From: Succiniclasticum ruminis DSM 9236
Lineage (GTDB): Bacteria; Bacillota; Negativicutes; Acidaminococcales; Acidaminococcaceae
Direction of reading: 5' to 3'
NCBI RefSeq assembly: GCF_900112895.1
Contig: NZ_FONL01000001.1
Location: 366,888 to 430,887, forward strand
Length of the DNA stretch: 64,000 bases
Under the pieces are notes generated by a model. The model worked only from the letters and a program-made list of their open reading frames with translations, searched no databases and was not told the DNA's origin. The number at the start of each line of letters is the position of its first letter. Position 1 is the first letter of the stretch. The position numbers were made by a program, and so were the translations under genes. Positions 44,054-53,001 of this stretch are shown here, piece by piece.

Positions 44054-47000
44054 GCTTCATCCGCCTGTTCTTCCAACTCACCGTCCACATCCAGACACAG
44101 CCGCTGCAATGCCTGAAGTGTTTCCTCTTTTGCGTGCCACAGTTCCCGCTGGGAAGCTTCCAGTAACACTTCGGTTGTCCGTTTCAGGGCCCAGGGGTTT
44201 ACGTCCCGCATCCACTCCTGCACTTTGGGATCCAACACATATTTTTCCGCGTATTTTTCATACATCCAGTCTTCCATCACTTTACTGGTGGCGTCCCACT
44301 GGTAGCTGTGGGCCACCATGTTGCTCATGTCCGCGGCGCCTTTGTATCCGTGTTTCATCATGCCTTCGATGAATTTCGGATTGATGGCCTCGCTGCGGAA
44401 CAGGCGTTTCGCTTCTTCCTGCACGCTGTGCATGGTAACACGGCTCCGGTCTGTGCTGTCCCCGCAATAAGATTTGGGGGCGCTGCCTTTGATGCTGCGC
44501 ACCGCCGCAATCATGCCGCCATGGTAGGCATTGTAGTCATCGCTGCTGAGCATGTTGGTTTCGTGGTTATCCTCATTCTTGATTGTGATATCCAATACTC
44601 CCATTCGTTTCCGGAACTGTTTGGGAAGGAATTTTCCCCTGGTTTTACCGCCGTAGGCATGGGCGCCCCACCGTACATACACGTCAGCGATATCGTCAAT
44701 CGTTTCCCAGTTCTTTGCTTCCAGCAAAGCGGCCACGCCGGCGCCGTAGACTCCCTGTTCATCGCCGAAGATACGGAAAGCCGCGGTACGCCAGGCTTCT
44801 TCTTTAACCATTCCTTCTTCTTTTTCTAACTCCGCGCTGTCTTCCATAATATGTTTGCGGACATAGTTTTGTTCCGGATCTTCTTCCAGCGCGGCGACCT
44901 TCAGCACCGCTTTGTCAAGCATTTCACCGGCGCCCGGCATGCTGTCCCGGAACAGGCCGCTGATCCGGGCGGTAACGTCTATGCGGGGCCGTTTCAGTTC
45001 GTTAAGCGGCATCACTTCGAGACCGATGACCCGGAGGCTGCCCGGCTGCCAGACCGGCTTCACGCCCAGCAGGTATAGAAACTCTGCAAGACACTGGCCG
45101 TGGCTGCGCATGTTCGCCCCGGCCCATAAAACAATGCCGATGTTCTCCGGGTAATGGCCTTCTTCTTCAATAAACCGGCTGATTACCTGGTCGCCCAGAC
45201 TTTTGCCTATTTCCCAGGCTGCCACGGTAGGCAATGTCCGGGGATCCACGCCGTAAAAGTTCCGGCCCGTTGGTAGCAGATCCGCCCCGCCGCTGCTGGG
45301 AGCGCCGCTGGGACCCGGCGCAATATACTCAGCCTCAAACCCCCGCAGCATGGTAACCTGTTCCTGTGAAGTCAGCATCAGGTTGGGATACACAGTATGG
45401 CAGATATATTCGCAGACCGTACGAAGCTTTTCCTCAAACGATTTCGGTGTTTCCTGTATGTTCTGATCCGCAGCCGTACGGGAAGCTCCTGCCAGAACCT
45501 GCACCGGCGGTTTCGCAACCGCTTCTTTTACCCAGTCCTGCTGCATGACTGCCTGTATGCCGGCATCGGAAAAATCATGGTCCTGCAAAATGCGGATCAC
45601 GTCCCTGCACTGTTCACCGATACGGTCGATCAGCATATTAAACGTAATCTGCAACGGTTCATACATCTCAGCACTGTGTTCCAGCAGATAATAATAATCA
45701 TATCCGTATTGGGATGCCAGCGTCTGGTTCAGGCTCGGCACATTGCCGTTGTCCAGTCTGGTCAGAAGCCAGAGGTACTCGGTCAGCCCATCGTCCTTCG
45801 GCGGCTCACCCAAAACATGAAGGCCTGTATGGACCTCCATATTTTTTAAATCGGTAATGTAATTATGAAGGTTGCCCAGATATTCTTCGAAAGGCTGCCC
45901 TTCTTCCCGTTGGACCTCACCGTCCAGATTCGCTTCTTTGACCTTTGCCAATACCAGTTCTTCCAGGCGGGGCAGGTTTTCCGGCGCGGTCCGCTGGAAA
46001 TGTACGTATTCCTCCATGGCCTTTTCCAGTTCTTCCAGTTCGTCATAGGTGCCGGCCTGGGACTGGGGCGCAGGCAGATGTTCATCCAATACGGCAGCCC
46101 CGCGCCGCTTGGCCTGAATTCCCTCGCCTGTAATGGTCATATTGTAAATATACATGTTGGGCAGGTCCCGCAATGACAAATCAGGATAACAGCCCGCGCT
46201 GAGGCCTGCATTCTTTCCCGGCAGCCATTCCAGTGAACCGTGAGTCCCTATATGGGCCACTGCGTCCGCTTTCCAGATGTCCCGTACCCACTGATAAAAG
46301 GCAAGATAATGATGTGTCGGCGCACAGAAAGGAGAGTGGTATATCTTTGCCGGATCTTCGCCAAATCCTCTGGGCGGCTGTACCGTAATGAAGATATTTC
46401 CGTCCATGGTCCCCGGCACCATCAGCTTTCCGTCATATTCCATAACGTTGCCCGGGGCATTTCCCCAGTCTTTGGCGAGCTGGTTCTGTACTTTCTCTTC
46501 AAACTGACTGTAAAACGCTCCGTATTCTTCCCCGGAAATCTTGTTAGCTTCTTCCAGCTGCTTTGCCGAAAGCATGGAACGGTCGTTGGTTGCGTGGCCG
46601 GTAAGTATTTTAATAAACTCTCTGGTATCCTGCGGAATAAAATCAACTTTATACCCGCGTTCTTTCATATTAGCCAGCAAAAGCCGCACGCTTTCTATGG
46701 TATCTAATCCCAGCCCGCTGCCAATATTGGAATTTTTCGGCGGATAATTATGGAAAATAATCGCGATTTTTTTGTCGGCATTTGCTTTATGACGTAACAT
46801 AGCCCATTTTTTGGCCTTGCTGATCATATGGGTGATACGCTCAGGGATCGGGACATATCGGATATCCCCGTTATCCAGTACTTTTTTTGTCGCAACCGGC
46901 ACGCCGTGGGTCACGCCGTCAAATTCCGGCAGGGAGATAGAAATGGAGACCTCCATGGCATTCATGCCTTCCAGGTTGTCCTTCCACTCCTTATATTCCG

Positions 47001-47841
47001 TAAGGAGCGTATAGGCAGCCAGCACAGGTACATTCCACTGTTTCAGAAAATCCAGTTTAAGGGCGCCGCTGGCTGTCAGGGAGAATTTGGTTATATTGAT
47101 AAAAACATCTGTTACGGGAAATCCCTTTTTAAAGAAAAAGCGGCTGAATACTTCATCCAACGTAGGCATTCCCATTTCTTTATAGGGCATTCCGTTGCTG
47201 AAGACACAGATGACATTAAGCCCCTGTTTTTCCGCTTCTTCAATCAGCCGGCTCTGATATTCCAGGTCGCCCCACACCCATTCGTCCCGGTAAAACAGGA
47301 TTCCCACTGTAAGCCGCCCCGGGCGGCAGAAATCTTTTTCATACTCTGCCAGATCCGTATACACCTTTTTTGCCCGGGGGTGAAAGATTCCCGTCCAATG
47401 GATAGGATCCGGTTTTGCCACAGCAGAAGTATCTCCTGCAACCAGTCCGTCCATATACTGCCAGAGGTGATACAGGTTGCTTTCGCCCCCGTAAACGGAA
47501 TATAAGCGGATAGCATTTTCCTGTTCCGGTGTAATTCCCTGAACCAGGTTGTCGTCATCTCCGCCGGCTGCATCAATATAATAAGGTATATTCTTCTGCT
47601 GCGCATAGGCGTGTACCCTTTTCAGAAAGGTGGTGGTCAGCCCGCTGCCCATCCACTTCAGAAGCAGAAAATCCGTACCCGACAAACGGTTTTCGGCTTC
47701 TGCGTTCCATTCCGTATTATCTGTTACCCACCAGCAGGAAAAGTCCCCCTGCATTTCCCCGTTATTCTGCAGTTTGTCCAGCATCTGCTGCATGATGCCG
47801 AAACGACGGATCACATTGGTCATGAAAATAATCTTGCTCAT
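44050..47841 (-). CDS. CobN/BchH-like chelatase large subunit
   Basis: 1263 residues; ATG with GGGAG upstream. The family core AHIGTHGSLEWLPGK (529-543), SAGCYPDLSLRDLPN and GEGIQAKRRGAAV are intact, and the C-terminal YGGKTRG...HGGMIAAVRSIKG region is typical of CobN. This subunit holds the tetrapyrrole while ChlI/ChlD-like motors drive metal exchange. CobN inserts cobalt, BchH magnesium, and the CobN-like HmuS of Bacteroides haem operons acts on imported haem. Position beside an importer, CbiZ-like and receptors favours a salvage role like HmuS over de novo synthesis; no other corrin or chlorophyll synthesis genes are visible. Confidence 0.92.
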   Translation of the reverse strand: MSKIIFMTNVIRRFGIMQQMLDKLQNNGEMQGDFSCWWVTDNTEWNAEAENRLSGTDFLLLKWMGSGLTTTFLKRVHAYAQQKNIPYYIDAAGGDDDNLVQGITPEQENAIRLYSVYGGESNLYHLWQYMDGLVAGDTSAVAKPDPIHWTGIFHPRAKKVYTDLAEYEKDFCRPGRLTVGILFYRDEWVWGDLEYQSRLIEEAEKQGLNVICVFSNGMPYKEMGMPTLDEVFSRFFFKKGFPVTDVFINITKFSLTASGALKLDFLKQWNVPVLAAYTLLTEYKEWKDNLEGMNAMEVSISISLPEFDGVTHGVPVATKKVLDNGDIRYVPIPERITHMISKAKKWAMLRHKANADKKIAIIFHNYPPKNSNIGSGLGLDTIESVRLLLANMKERGYKVDFIPQDTREFIKILTGHATNDRSMLSAKQLEEANKISGEEYGAFYSQFEEKVQNQLAKDWGNAPGNVMEYDGKLMVPGTMDGNIFITVQPPRGFGEDPAKIYHSPFCAPTHHYLAFYQWVRDIWKADAVAHIGTHGSLEWLPGKNAGLSAGCYPDLSLRDLPNMYIYNMTITGEGIQAKRRGAAVLDEHLPAPQSQAGTYDELEELEKAMEEYVHFQRTAPENLPRLEELVLAKVKEANLDGEVQREEGQPFEEYLGNLHNYITDLKNMEVHTGLHVLGEPPKDDGLTEYLWLLTRLDNGNVPSLNQTLASQYGYDYYYLLEHSAEMYEPLQITFNMLIDRIGEQCRDVIRILQDHDFSDAGIQAVMQQDWVKEAVAKPPVQVLAGASRTAADQNIQETPKSFEEKLRTVCEYICHTVYPNLMLTSQEQVTMLRGFEAEYIAPGPSGAPSSGGADLLPTGRNFYGVDPRTLPTVAAWEIGKSLGDQVISRFIEEEGHYPENIGIVLWAGANMRSHGQCLAEFLYLLGVKPVWQPGSLRVIGLEVMPLNELKRPRIDVTARISGLFRDSMPGAGEMLDKAVLKVAALEEDPEQNYVRKHIMEDSAELEKEEGMVKEEAWRTAAFRIFGDEQGVYGAGVAALLEAKNWETIDDIADVYVRWGAHAYGGKTRGKFLPKQFRKRMGVLDITIKNEDNHETNMLSSDDYNAYHGGMIAAVRSIKGSAPKSYCGDSTDRSRVTMHSVQEEAKRLFRSEAINPKFIEGMMKHGYKGAADMSNMVAHSYQWDATSKVMEDWMYEKYAEKYVLDPKVQEWMRDVNPWALKRTTEVLLEASQRELWHAKEETLQALQRLCLDVDGELEEQADEA

Positions 47842-47855
47842 TTTTTTCTCCCAAA

Positions 47856-48884
47856 TTACATTTTTTCTTTCTGCATCTTACGCAACAGATACAAGAAATA
47901 CGGGGTACCCAGCAATGCAGTCATGATACCTACGCGCACTTCCGCCGGCGCCAGGACCACGCGCCCCAGCGAATCGCAAACCACCAGGAACAGTGCTCCG
48001 CCTAACGCGCTGGCAGGAAGCAACACCCGGTGATCCGGTCCCAGCAGCATCCGCATCATGTGTGGAATGACCAGTCCCACAAAGCCGATGTTGCCGCTAA
48101 CACATACCGAAGTTGCCGTAGTCATGGCAGACACCAGTAACAGGCCCATACGGAAATACATGACTGGCATGCCTACCGCTCTGGCTTCGGTTTCACCCAG
48201 TACCAGGATATTAAGGTGCCTTGCAAGCAGCAACATGATCACGATACCAAAAGCAATCGGCCCGACAGCCAGGTAAACATGTTCCCAGCGCCGGTAATCC
48301 AGACCGCCTACCATCCAGAAAAGATACTGCTGCAATTTCTGTTCGTTCATAAAAGTCAGGATGCCTGATGTAAGAGCTCCCAGCAGCATGCCTACCGCAA
48401 CGCCTGCCAGAAGTAATGTCATTACCGGAATTTTTCCGTTCCGGGCAGCCAGAAAGACTGTCAGCGCAACCGCACAGATACTGCCACAGAATGCAAATGC
48501 GGGCATGGTGAACATACTTTGTGTGGCAAAACCCGTGGCAATGGCCAGTACAGCCCCCGTTGCAGCACCCGCGGAAATACCGATGATGCCCGGATCCGCC
48601 AGCGGATTGCTGAAGATTCCCTGCATGACAGCGCCGCACATCCCTAATGCTCCGCCAACCAAAACCCCCACTACCATACGGGGCATACGGATAAACCAGA
48701 TCACAGCAAGCTGCTCCTGAGTAAAATCTTTTTCTGTAAAAAATGGCAGTCCCGTCTGATGACAGACAACAGCCAGCGTATTTTTTACCGGCACCGGAAT
48801 CTGGCCAAATGTCAGGGACAAAGCTGTCACGCACAGCAGCAGAATGACAAGTCCCAGCAACGCAGCGCGCTTGTTCTTAATCAA
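47856..48884 (-). CDS. FecCD/BtuC-type ABC permease
   Basis: 342 residues. The start is TTG 48884, placed 6 nt after AGGAGG; the longer GTG frame to 48905 would bury that site in the gene. About nine or ten membrane helices, with IFSNPLADPGIIGISAGAATG, a family signature, and GFVGLVIPHMMRMLLGPDHR. It imports B12, haem or siderophores across the inner membrane. No matching ATPase (BtuD/FecE type) is in the window, so it must be encoded elsewhere or be shared. Confidence 0.93.
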   Translation of the reverse strand: MIKNKRAALLGLVILLLCVTALSLTFGQIPVPVKNTLAVVCHQTGLPFFTEKDFTQEQLAVIWFIRMPRMVVGVLVGGALGMCGAVMQGIFSNPLADPGIIGISAGAATGAVLAIATGFATQSMFTMPAFAFCGSICAVALTVFLAARNGKIPVMTLLLAGVAVGMLLGALTSGILTFMNEQKLQQYLFWMVGGLDYRRWEHVYLAVGPIAFGIVIMLLLARHLNILVLGETEARAVGMPVMYFRMGLLLVSAMTTATSVCVSGNIGFVGLVIPHMMRMLLGPDHRVLLPASALGGALFLVVCDSLGRVVLAPAEVRVGIMTALLGTPYFLYLLRKMQKEKM

Positions 48885-48966
48885 AGGGAACCTCCTCAAT
48901 AACACATATCGTTAAACTTAAGGAAACACTGATTAGTTCGTCTCCTTAACAATACAAATCAAATCT

Positions 48967-50034
48967 TTATTCCTGGTCCTCCGGTTTGCCCTCCGGAAAG
49001 AGTTCGGGGTATACAGCATAGGCAATATTTTCCACAGCATCCACAATATGATGGCTTGCCACATACCGGTACCGGTCTGACACATAAACCATTTTCCTGT
49101 TTTTTACTGCTTTCACATTGCGGTAAGCCGGATCTTCCATCAATTCCCTGGCAAACTTTTCCGGGTCGGAATGCTTGTCATAATTCCAGGTCGGCAGCAA
49201 AAACATATCGGGATTTACCTGCACCACCTGTTCTTTACTAATCTGTCCTTTAATCCCCAAAGGATGGACGGTTGCAGCGCCATTGATTACATGGGCCAGT
49301 TTCATCATGGAATCAAACAGTTCCCCCTTGCGCCCCATGGGTCCGGTCATGGAAAAAGCCACTGCCGTTCTTCTCCTGTCATCCGGTATTGCCTGCAAAC
49401 GTTTTTCCAACGAAGCCATACGTTCATCCATGCGCTTGAGCAGATCTTCTGTCTTTTGCGGTTCACCTGCCGCCAGTCCCAGGTTACGGACTTTCTGCCG
49501 CATCTCCTGATACGTTTTCGGACTCATGGCCACATAGACCGTAAGACCCATACTCTCCAGCGTACGTAATTCATCAGCCCCGGTGGAGGTTGAGATGACC
49601 ACCAGATCCGGATGCAGGGCAAAGATGGCTTCAGAGTTGTTTTCAACTTTTTTGCCGACCCGCTTCACATCTTCCTTACTCAGAAAAGATATTTCCGGAT
49701 CGCCGGCATGCCGGCTGTACGCTGCAATACGTTCCGGCCCTGCCAGTGTTTTCAGTATCTCATCCGTACCATAGGTAACGGAAACGATCCGGCAGGGTTT
49801 TGTTTTGAAAACAAGGATCCGCCCCGTATCGTCTTTGGCAGAATAAGACTGCTCCGGATTTCCGCCTGCCGGTTTAACATCCGAACTGCTTTTCACAGCT
49901 GAATGAGTTTTTTCTTCTGCAGGCGCAGCCTGCTTGCAACCGCACAGCAGCGTCAACAGGGATAGCAAGAAGAGAAACAGTATGATAAAACGTTTTTTAT
50001 TCGTAAAATTACATATATTATTAGAAGTATGCAT
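48967..50034 (-). CDS. Periplasmic binding lipoprotein (BtuF/FepB-type) 3
   Basis: 355 residues from ATG 50034, two bases after the radical SAM stop; the open frame to 50088 would overlap that gene. The signal ends LLCGCKQ. FKTKPCRIVSVTYGTDE and HPDLVVISTSTG mark the family. It is the cognate binding protein for the adjacent FecCD permease. Three such proteins but one permease exist in the window, so they may bring different ligands to one channel. Confidence 0.92.
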   Translation of the reverse strand: MHTSNNICNFTNKKRFIILFLFLLSLLTLLCGCKQAAPAEEKTHSAVKSSSDVKPAGGNPEQSYSAKDDTGRILVFKTKPCRIVSVTYGTDEILKTLAGPERIAAYSRHAGDPEISFLSKEDVKRVGKKVENNSEAIFALHPDLVVISTSTGADELRTLESMGLTVYVAMSPKTYQEMRQKVRNLGLAAGEPQKTEDLLKRMDERMASLEKRLQAIPDDRRRTAVAFSMTGPMGRKGELFDSMMKLAHVINGAATVHPLGIKGQISKEQVVQVNPDMFLLPTWNYDKHSDPEKFARELMEDPAYRNVKAVKNRKMVYVSDRYRYVASHHIVDAVENIAYAVYPELFPEGKPEDQE

Positions 50035-50036
50035 CG

Positions 50037-51077
50037 TCAAACACCCTGACTCAGATATATTTTCGCAAACGTCTGCTGCATAGCGCATTCTTCTTCCGCT
50101 TTGCCGTTACGTCCCTGCCAGCGGGTAAAGCAGCCTCCCCCGCAGACAGAAAGGTGAGGGCATTCCTTACATGCACGCATCGCTTCAGCAATAAATAAAC
50201 CAGCCTGTTTTGTTCTTTCCGTATCCATGCCATTCCACACATTCCCCAGTAAAAATGCGGGATTGCCTGCCAAAGAAGAGCAGGCATATATTTTACCGTC
50301 AGAGGTTACATAGGCTTCTTCGCCGTGCATGGCATAGCACTGGCCAAAAGAACACGCCTTGCCGGAAACAATTTTCCGGATTTTCTCCAATTGGGAAAAC
50401 AGGATATGGATACCCGTCGCCTTTTCCAGCTGTTGCGCCAGTGCATAACACTGCTCCATCGCCTTGGCAACATCCTGCGGCGTGGCAGGATGAAGCGCGG
50501 TTCCTCTTCCCTGGCAGCGCAGTAAATCAAAACCAATCTGTCTTACGTTTCCGAGATAATACGCCATCTGCACAATACCGGGAAGGGCTTTTACATTTGC
50601 GTCCGTAACAACACAGGTCAGTCCAATGGGAATCTTTTGGGCGGCCAGCAGGCGGATTCCCCGGATCGTAGCCTCAGAAGCGCTGTTTCCGTTTTTCATT
50701 TTACGCAGGGAATCATTGACCGGCGGCCGACCGTCCAGACTGACTCCGACAGCAATTTTATGATGCTTCAGATACTCTGCAATCCCGTCCGTCATTAAAG
50801 AAGCATTGGTCTGCAGCTGGATAATCGCAGGATATCCTTTTGCCTCAACATGTTCTGTCACAGCCTGGATCACGGAAAACACAAGCAACGGTTCTCCGCC
50901 GGTAAATTGCAGGATAAACGGCTGCCCGTTTTTTCCTGCCATATCTGTGGCCTTTAACGCCGTATCCACCGGCATCCGTTCTTCCGGATGACATGCTGCG
51001 TAGCAGTACGCGCAGGCATAATTGCAGGTCCCGGTCAGACTTAATATTAAATTACGGATTACCGGGTACGCCGTCAT
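50037..51077 (-). CDS. Radical SAM protein with SPASM domain
   Basis: 346 residues from ATG 51077 (GGAGAG upstream; TTG 51095 is an alternative). CNYACAYC (Cys18, 22, 25) binds the radical SAM cluster; FTGGEPLL is the GGE motif. The C-terminus has CSFGQCYAMHGEEAYVTSDG (in part), then CKECPHLSVCGGGC and a last Cys, a SPASM domain for auxiliary [4Fe-4S] clusters as in anSME and peptide-maturase enzymes. No precursor peptide is evident. Here it heads the chelatase operon; a substrate in tetrapyrrole remodelling or protein maturation is open. Confidence 0.9.
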   Translation of the reverse strand: MTAYPVIRNLILSLTGTCNYACAYCYAACHPEERMPVDTALKATDMAGKNGQPFILQFTGGEPLLVFSVIQAVTEHVEAKGYPAIIQLQTNASLMTDGIAEYLKHHKIAVGVSLDGRPPVNDSLRKMKNGNSASEATIRGIRLLAAQKIPIGLTCVVTDANVKALPGIVQMAYYLGNVRQIGFDLLRCQGRGTALHPATPQDVAKAMEQCYALAQQLEKATGIHILFSQLEKIRKIVSGKACSFGQCYAMHGEEAYVTSDGKIYACSSLAGNPAFLLGNVWNGMDTERTKQAGLFIAEAMRACKECPHLSVCGGGCFTRWQGRNGKAEEECAMQQTFAKIYLSQGV

Positions 51078-51148
51078 TTTCTCTCTCCGTTTCAACCAGA
51101 TTCATTTACCGGATTTTATCTGAATCATATTACTGGTTTGTATCATTT

Positions 51149-51189
51149 TTGCCAAATTTAAAAACTATGCTATAATAAATATATTATAG
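51149..51189 (+). promoter_or_regulatory. Promoter and dyad of the second MerR gene
   Basis: TTGCCA (51149-51154), 16-bp spacer, TATAAT (51171-51176). A perfect dyad CTATAATA-4-TATTATAG (51170-51189) covers the -10, with the same TATAATAAATAT core as at the first MerR gene. Confidence 0.6.
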
Positions 51190-51191
51190 TA

Positions 51192-51222
51192 ATATTAAAC
51201 TATATAGTTATTGTATGGTCAA
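51192..51222 (-). promoter_or_regulatory. MerR-type promoter of the chelatase operon
   Basis: Minus strand TTGACC (51217-51222), 19-bp spacer, TAATAT (51192-51197), with the palindrome AACTATATAGTT (51198-51209) in the spacer. Confidence 0.7.
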
Positions 51223-51239
51223 GATAAAAAGGAATTAGT

Positions 51240-52169
51240 ATGAATAATATTTCAAAAAAGCAGTACGAAAACTATTTTACGGCAGGAGAACTGGCTTCTA
51301 TGTTTGGCATTTCCAAACAGAGTCTTTTATATTATGATAAAATCCACCTGCTGTCGCCTGACTTTATCAGTGAAAACGGATACCGGCATTATTCAATCAC
51401 CCAATATCTTGACCTGGAGATTATTGTAAACCTGCGTTCTCTTGACATCCCTATTAATGATATCCAGGACTACCTGAATAACAGAAGCAGGGAAAAGCTG
51501 GATGAAATCTTCCGGAAAAAAGACCGCGTCTGCGCGGACATCATCCGGGAAAACGAACGGATACGGAATTCGATTTCTGTCATCACGGATAAACTGAATG
51601 AGGAAAGAAAAGAACTCCGCAACCAGGTTTTTATCCGTTCTTATCCCCCGCGATATATAAAAATCAATCCGCTTGCCGAAAAAGACAGCGGGAAAGACCG
51701 TATAGTCCTGTTTGCCAGAGCCAGCCATAAAAACCTGCATAACCGCAGCCTGTTGGAAAAACAACAGGGTTGGGTCATTACCCGGGAAGACTTTTTTTCG
51801 GGTCATTGCAGCAATATCTCAACGGGCTTCTTTTTCTTCCTGAACGGACCGGTTAAAAACCATCACCTTGAAACTGCCGGTCCCGAACAGAATACGCCTG
51901 ATAAACCGACCGTTCATGAAAACCAGACAGAAGCCAGAACAAAAAAATACTACATCCTTACATTACCGGAAAGCCTCTACTGTGAAATGACGTTTGACGG
52001 AACGTTTTATGACAAAGCGGATGAAATCAGCGGAAAAATACAACAACAATTAGAAAAATACAAACTAAAACCGGTCGGAGATGTATTTGTGCTGCCTGTA
52101 AAAAACCATTGGTTTACACAGAATCAACAGGATTATGTGACAAAACTGTTTTTCCAGGTTAATTCCTGA
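51240..52169 (+). CDS. MerR-family transcriptional regulator 2
   Basis: 309 residues; ATG with AAGGA upstream. Winged helix at residues ~13-80 (GELASMFGISKQSLLYYDKIHLLSP, NGYRHYS), a long dimer helix (~80-125), and a C-terminal ligand-binding region ~170 residues long with a charged insertion (~200-225). No metal-site cysteines. It diverges from the chelatase operon, and both regulators have a dyad over their own -10. It probably activates the 19-bp-spacer promoters on sensing a pathway ligand. Confidence 0.9.
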   Translation: MNNISKKQYENYFTAGELASMFGISKQSLLYYDKIHLLSPDFISENGYRHYSITQYLDLEIIVNLRSLDIPINDIQDYLNNRSREKLDEIFRKKDRVCADIIRENERIRNSISVITDKLNEERKELRNQVFIRSYPPRYIKINPLAEKDSGKDRIVLFARASHKNLHNRSLLEKQQGWVITREDFFSGHCSNISTGFFFFLNGPVKNHHLETAGPEQNTPDKPTVHENQTEARTKKYYILTLPESLYCEMTFDGTFYDKADEISGKIQQQLEKYKLKPVGDVFVLPVKNHWFTQNQQDYVTKLFFQVNS

Positions 52170-52232
52170 AGGTCTTTTTAAGTATTTAAATTGTGCATTT
52201 TTGGAAACACTTGCATAGAAACAAAAAAATAG

Positions 52233-52281
52233 AACCTTTTCCCTATAATTGCGTTACGAATTATACGGGAAAAGGTTTTTA
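52233..52281 (+). terminator. Terminator between MerR gene 2 and the tandem-repeat gene
   Basis: AACCTTTTCCC pairs GGGAAAAGGTT, extended inside by TATAATT/AATTATA, then TTT. The A-rich left flank means it also works for the convergent gene on the minus strand. Confidence 0.8.
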
Positions 52282-52356
52282 ATTTGCTGCTCTTTATTTA
52301 CTGACCGCAAACAGCATCCGGGCAGGAAAACCTGTTTAAAGCAGTTCTGTCAGGAA

Positions 52357-52677
52357 TTACTGTTTTGCTTTGCAATGACCGGAACCGGTGCTCTTCAGCA
52401 CTTTTTCAAAAACCTCATGGATTTCGGCGTCGCTTTTGCCTGCTTCCTTAGCCTTGATGGCATGCAACAGCGCGCTGCGGTATTTCTTATGAGCCTCATC
52501 TTTCGGAACTTTTTCCAAATCGGTAGCCGGGTTAAAACTCATAACCTTTTTAAATACCGCATGGATCTCCTCAGAAGATTTTCCTGCTTTCTTTGCCGCT
52601 TCCGCATGCAGTTTAGCGCTTGCATAGCGCGCTTTTGCATGGGGGTCGTCGGGGAGCTCAAATTTTGGATGTGCCAT
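52357..52677 (-). CDS. Small two-repeat protein of unknown function
   Basis: 106 residues; ATG with AAAGGAGG ~10 nt upstream. Two similar helical units: residues ~12-46 (AKARYASAKLHAEAAKKAGK, EEIHAVFKKVM) and ~61-95 (AHKKYRSALLHAIKAKEAGK, AEIHEVFEKVL). No signal peptide, so cytoplasmic; rich in Lys, Ala and His, ending GHCKAKQ, a possible metal-binding tail. It is a single-gene unit between the MerR gene and tonB. I do not recognise a family. Confidence 0.7.
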   Translation of the reverse strand: MAHPKFELPDDPHAKARYASAKLHAEAAKKAGKSSEEIHAVFKKVMSFNPATDLEKVPKDEAHKKYRSALLHAIKAKEAGKSDAEIHEVFEKVLKSTGSGHCKAKQ

Positions 52678-52913
52678 AATGATCTTTCCTCCTTTTAATA
52701 TTTAACTTGTTTTCAGGGAATCTTTATATGCAACCCTGTTGATATTGCTATCAAAAATGATTTAAAAAATCTGCGATATTTCCCTGTGGTTAAACTATAC
52801 ACTATATACAGGGAAAACAGTCAAGCAGATTTTCAGATGCAGGCATCATGGCTGTTTGATGTACTACACGCCTGTATACCTGCAATATAGTTTTAAACTC
52901 CCATAAAAACACA

Positions 52914-52947
52914 ATACAGGGCCCTGCCCATCAGGCAGGCCCTGTAT
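52914..52947 (-). terminator. Terminator of exbB-exbD-tonB
   Basis: ATACAGGGC and CTGCC pairing GGCAG and GCCCTGTAT, followed on the minus strand by TTGTGTTTTT. From here to 52678 and onward to 53001 there is no other gene. Confidence 0.8.
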
Positions 52948-53001
52948 ATTTGGAATATAGCCAATATAACCAAAGATTGATTTCCGTCCCTTTTATACCC
53001 G

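Noticed and set aside
38872..47841. Bacteriochlorophyll synthesis genes
   Set aside because: No reaction-centre, carotenoid or other bch genes; the neighbours are uptake and salvage genes.
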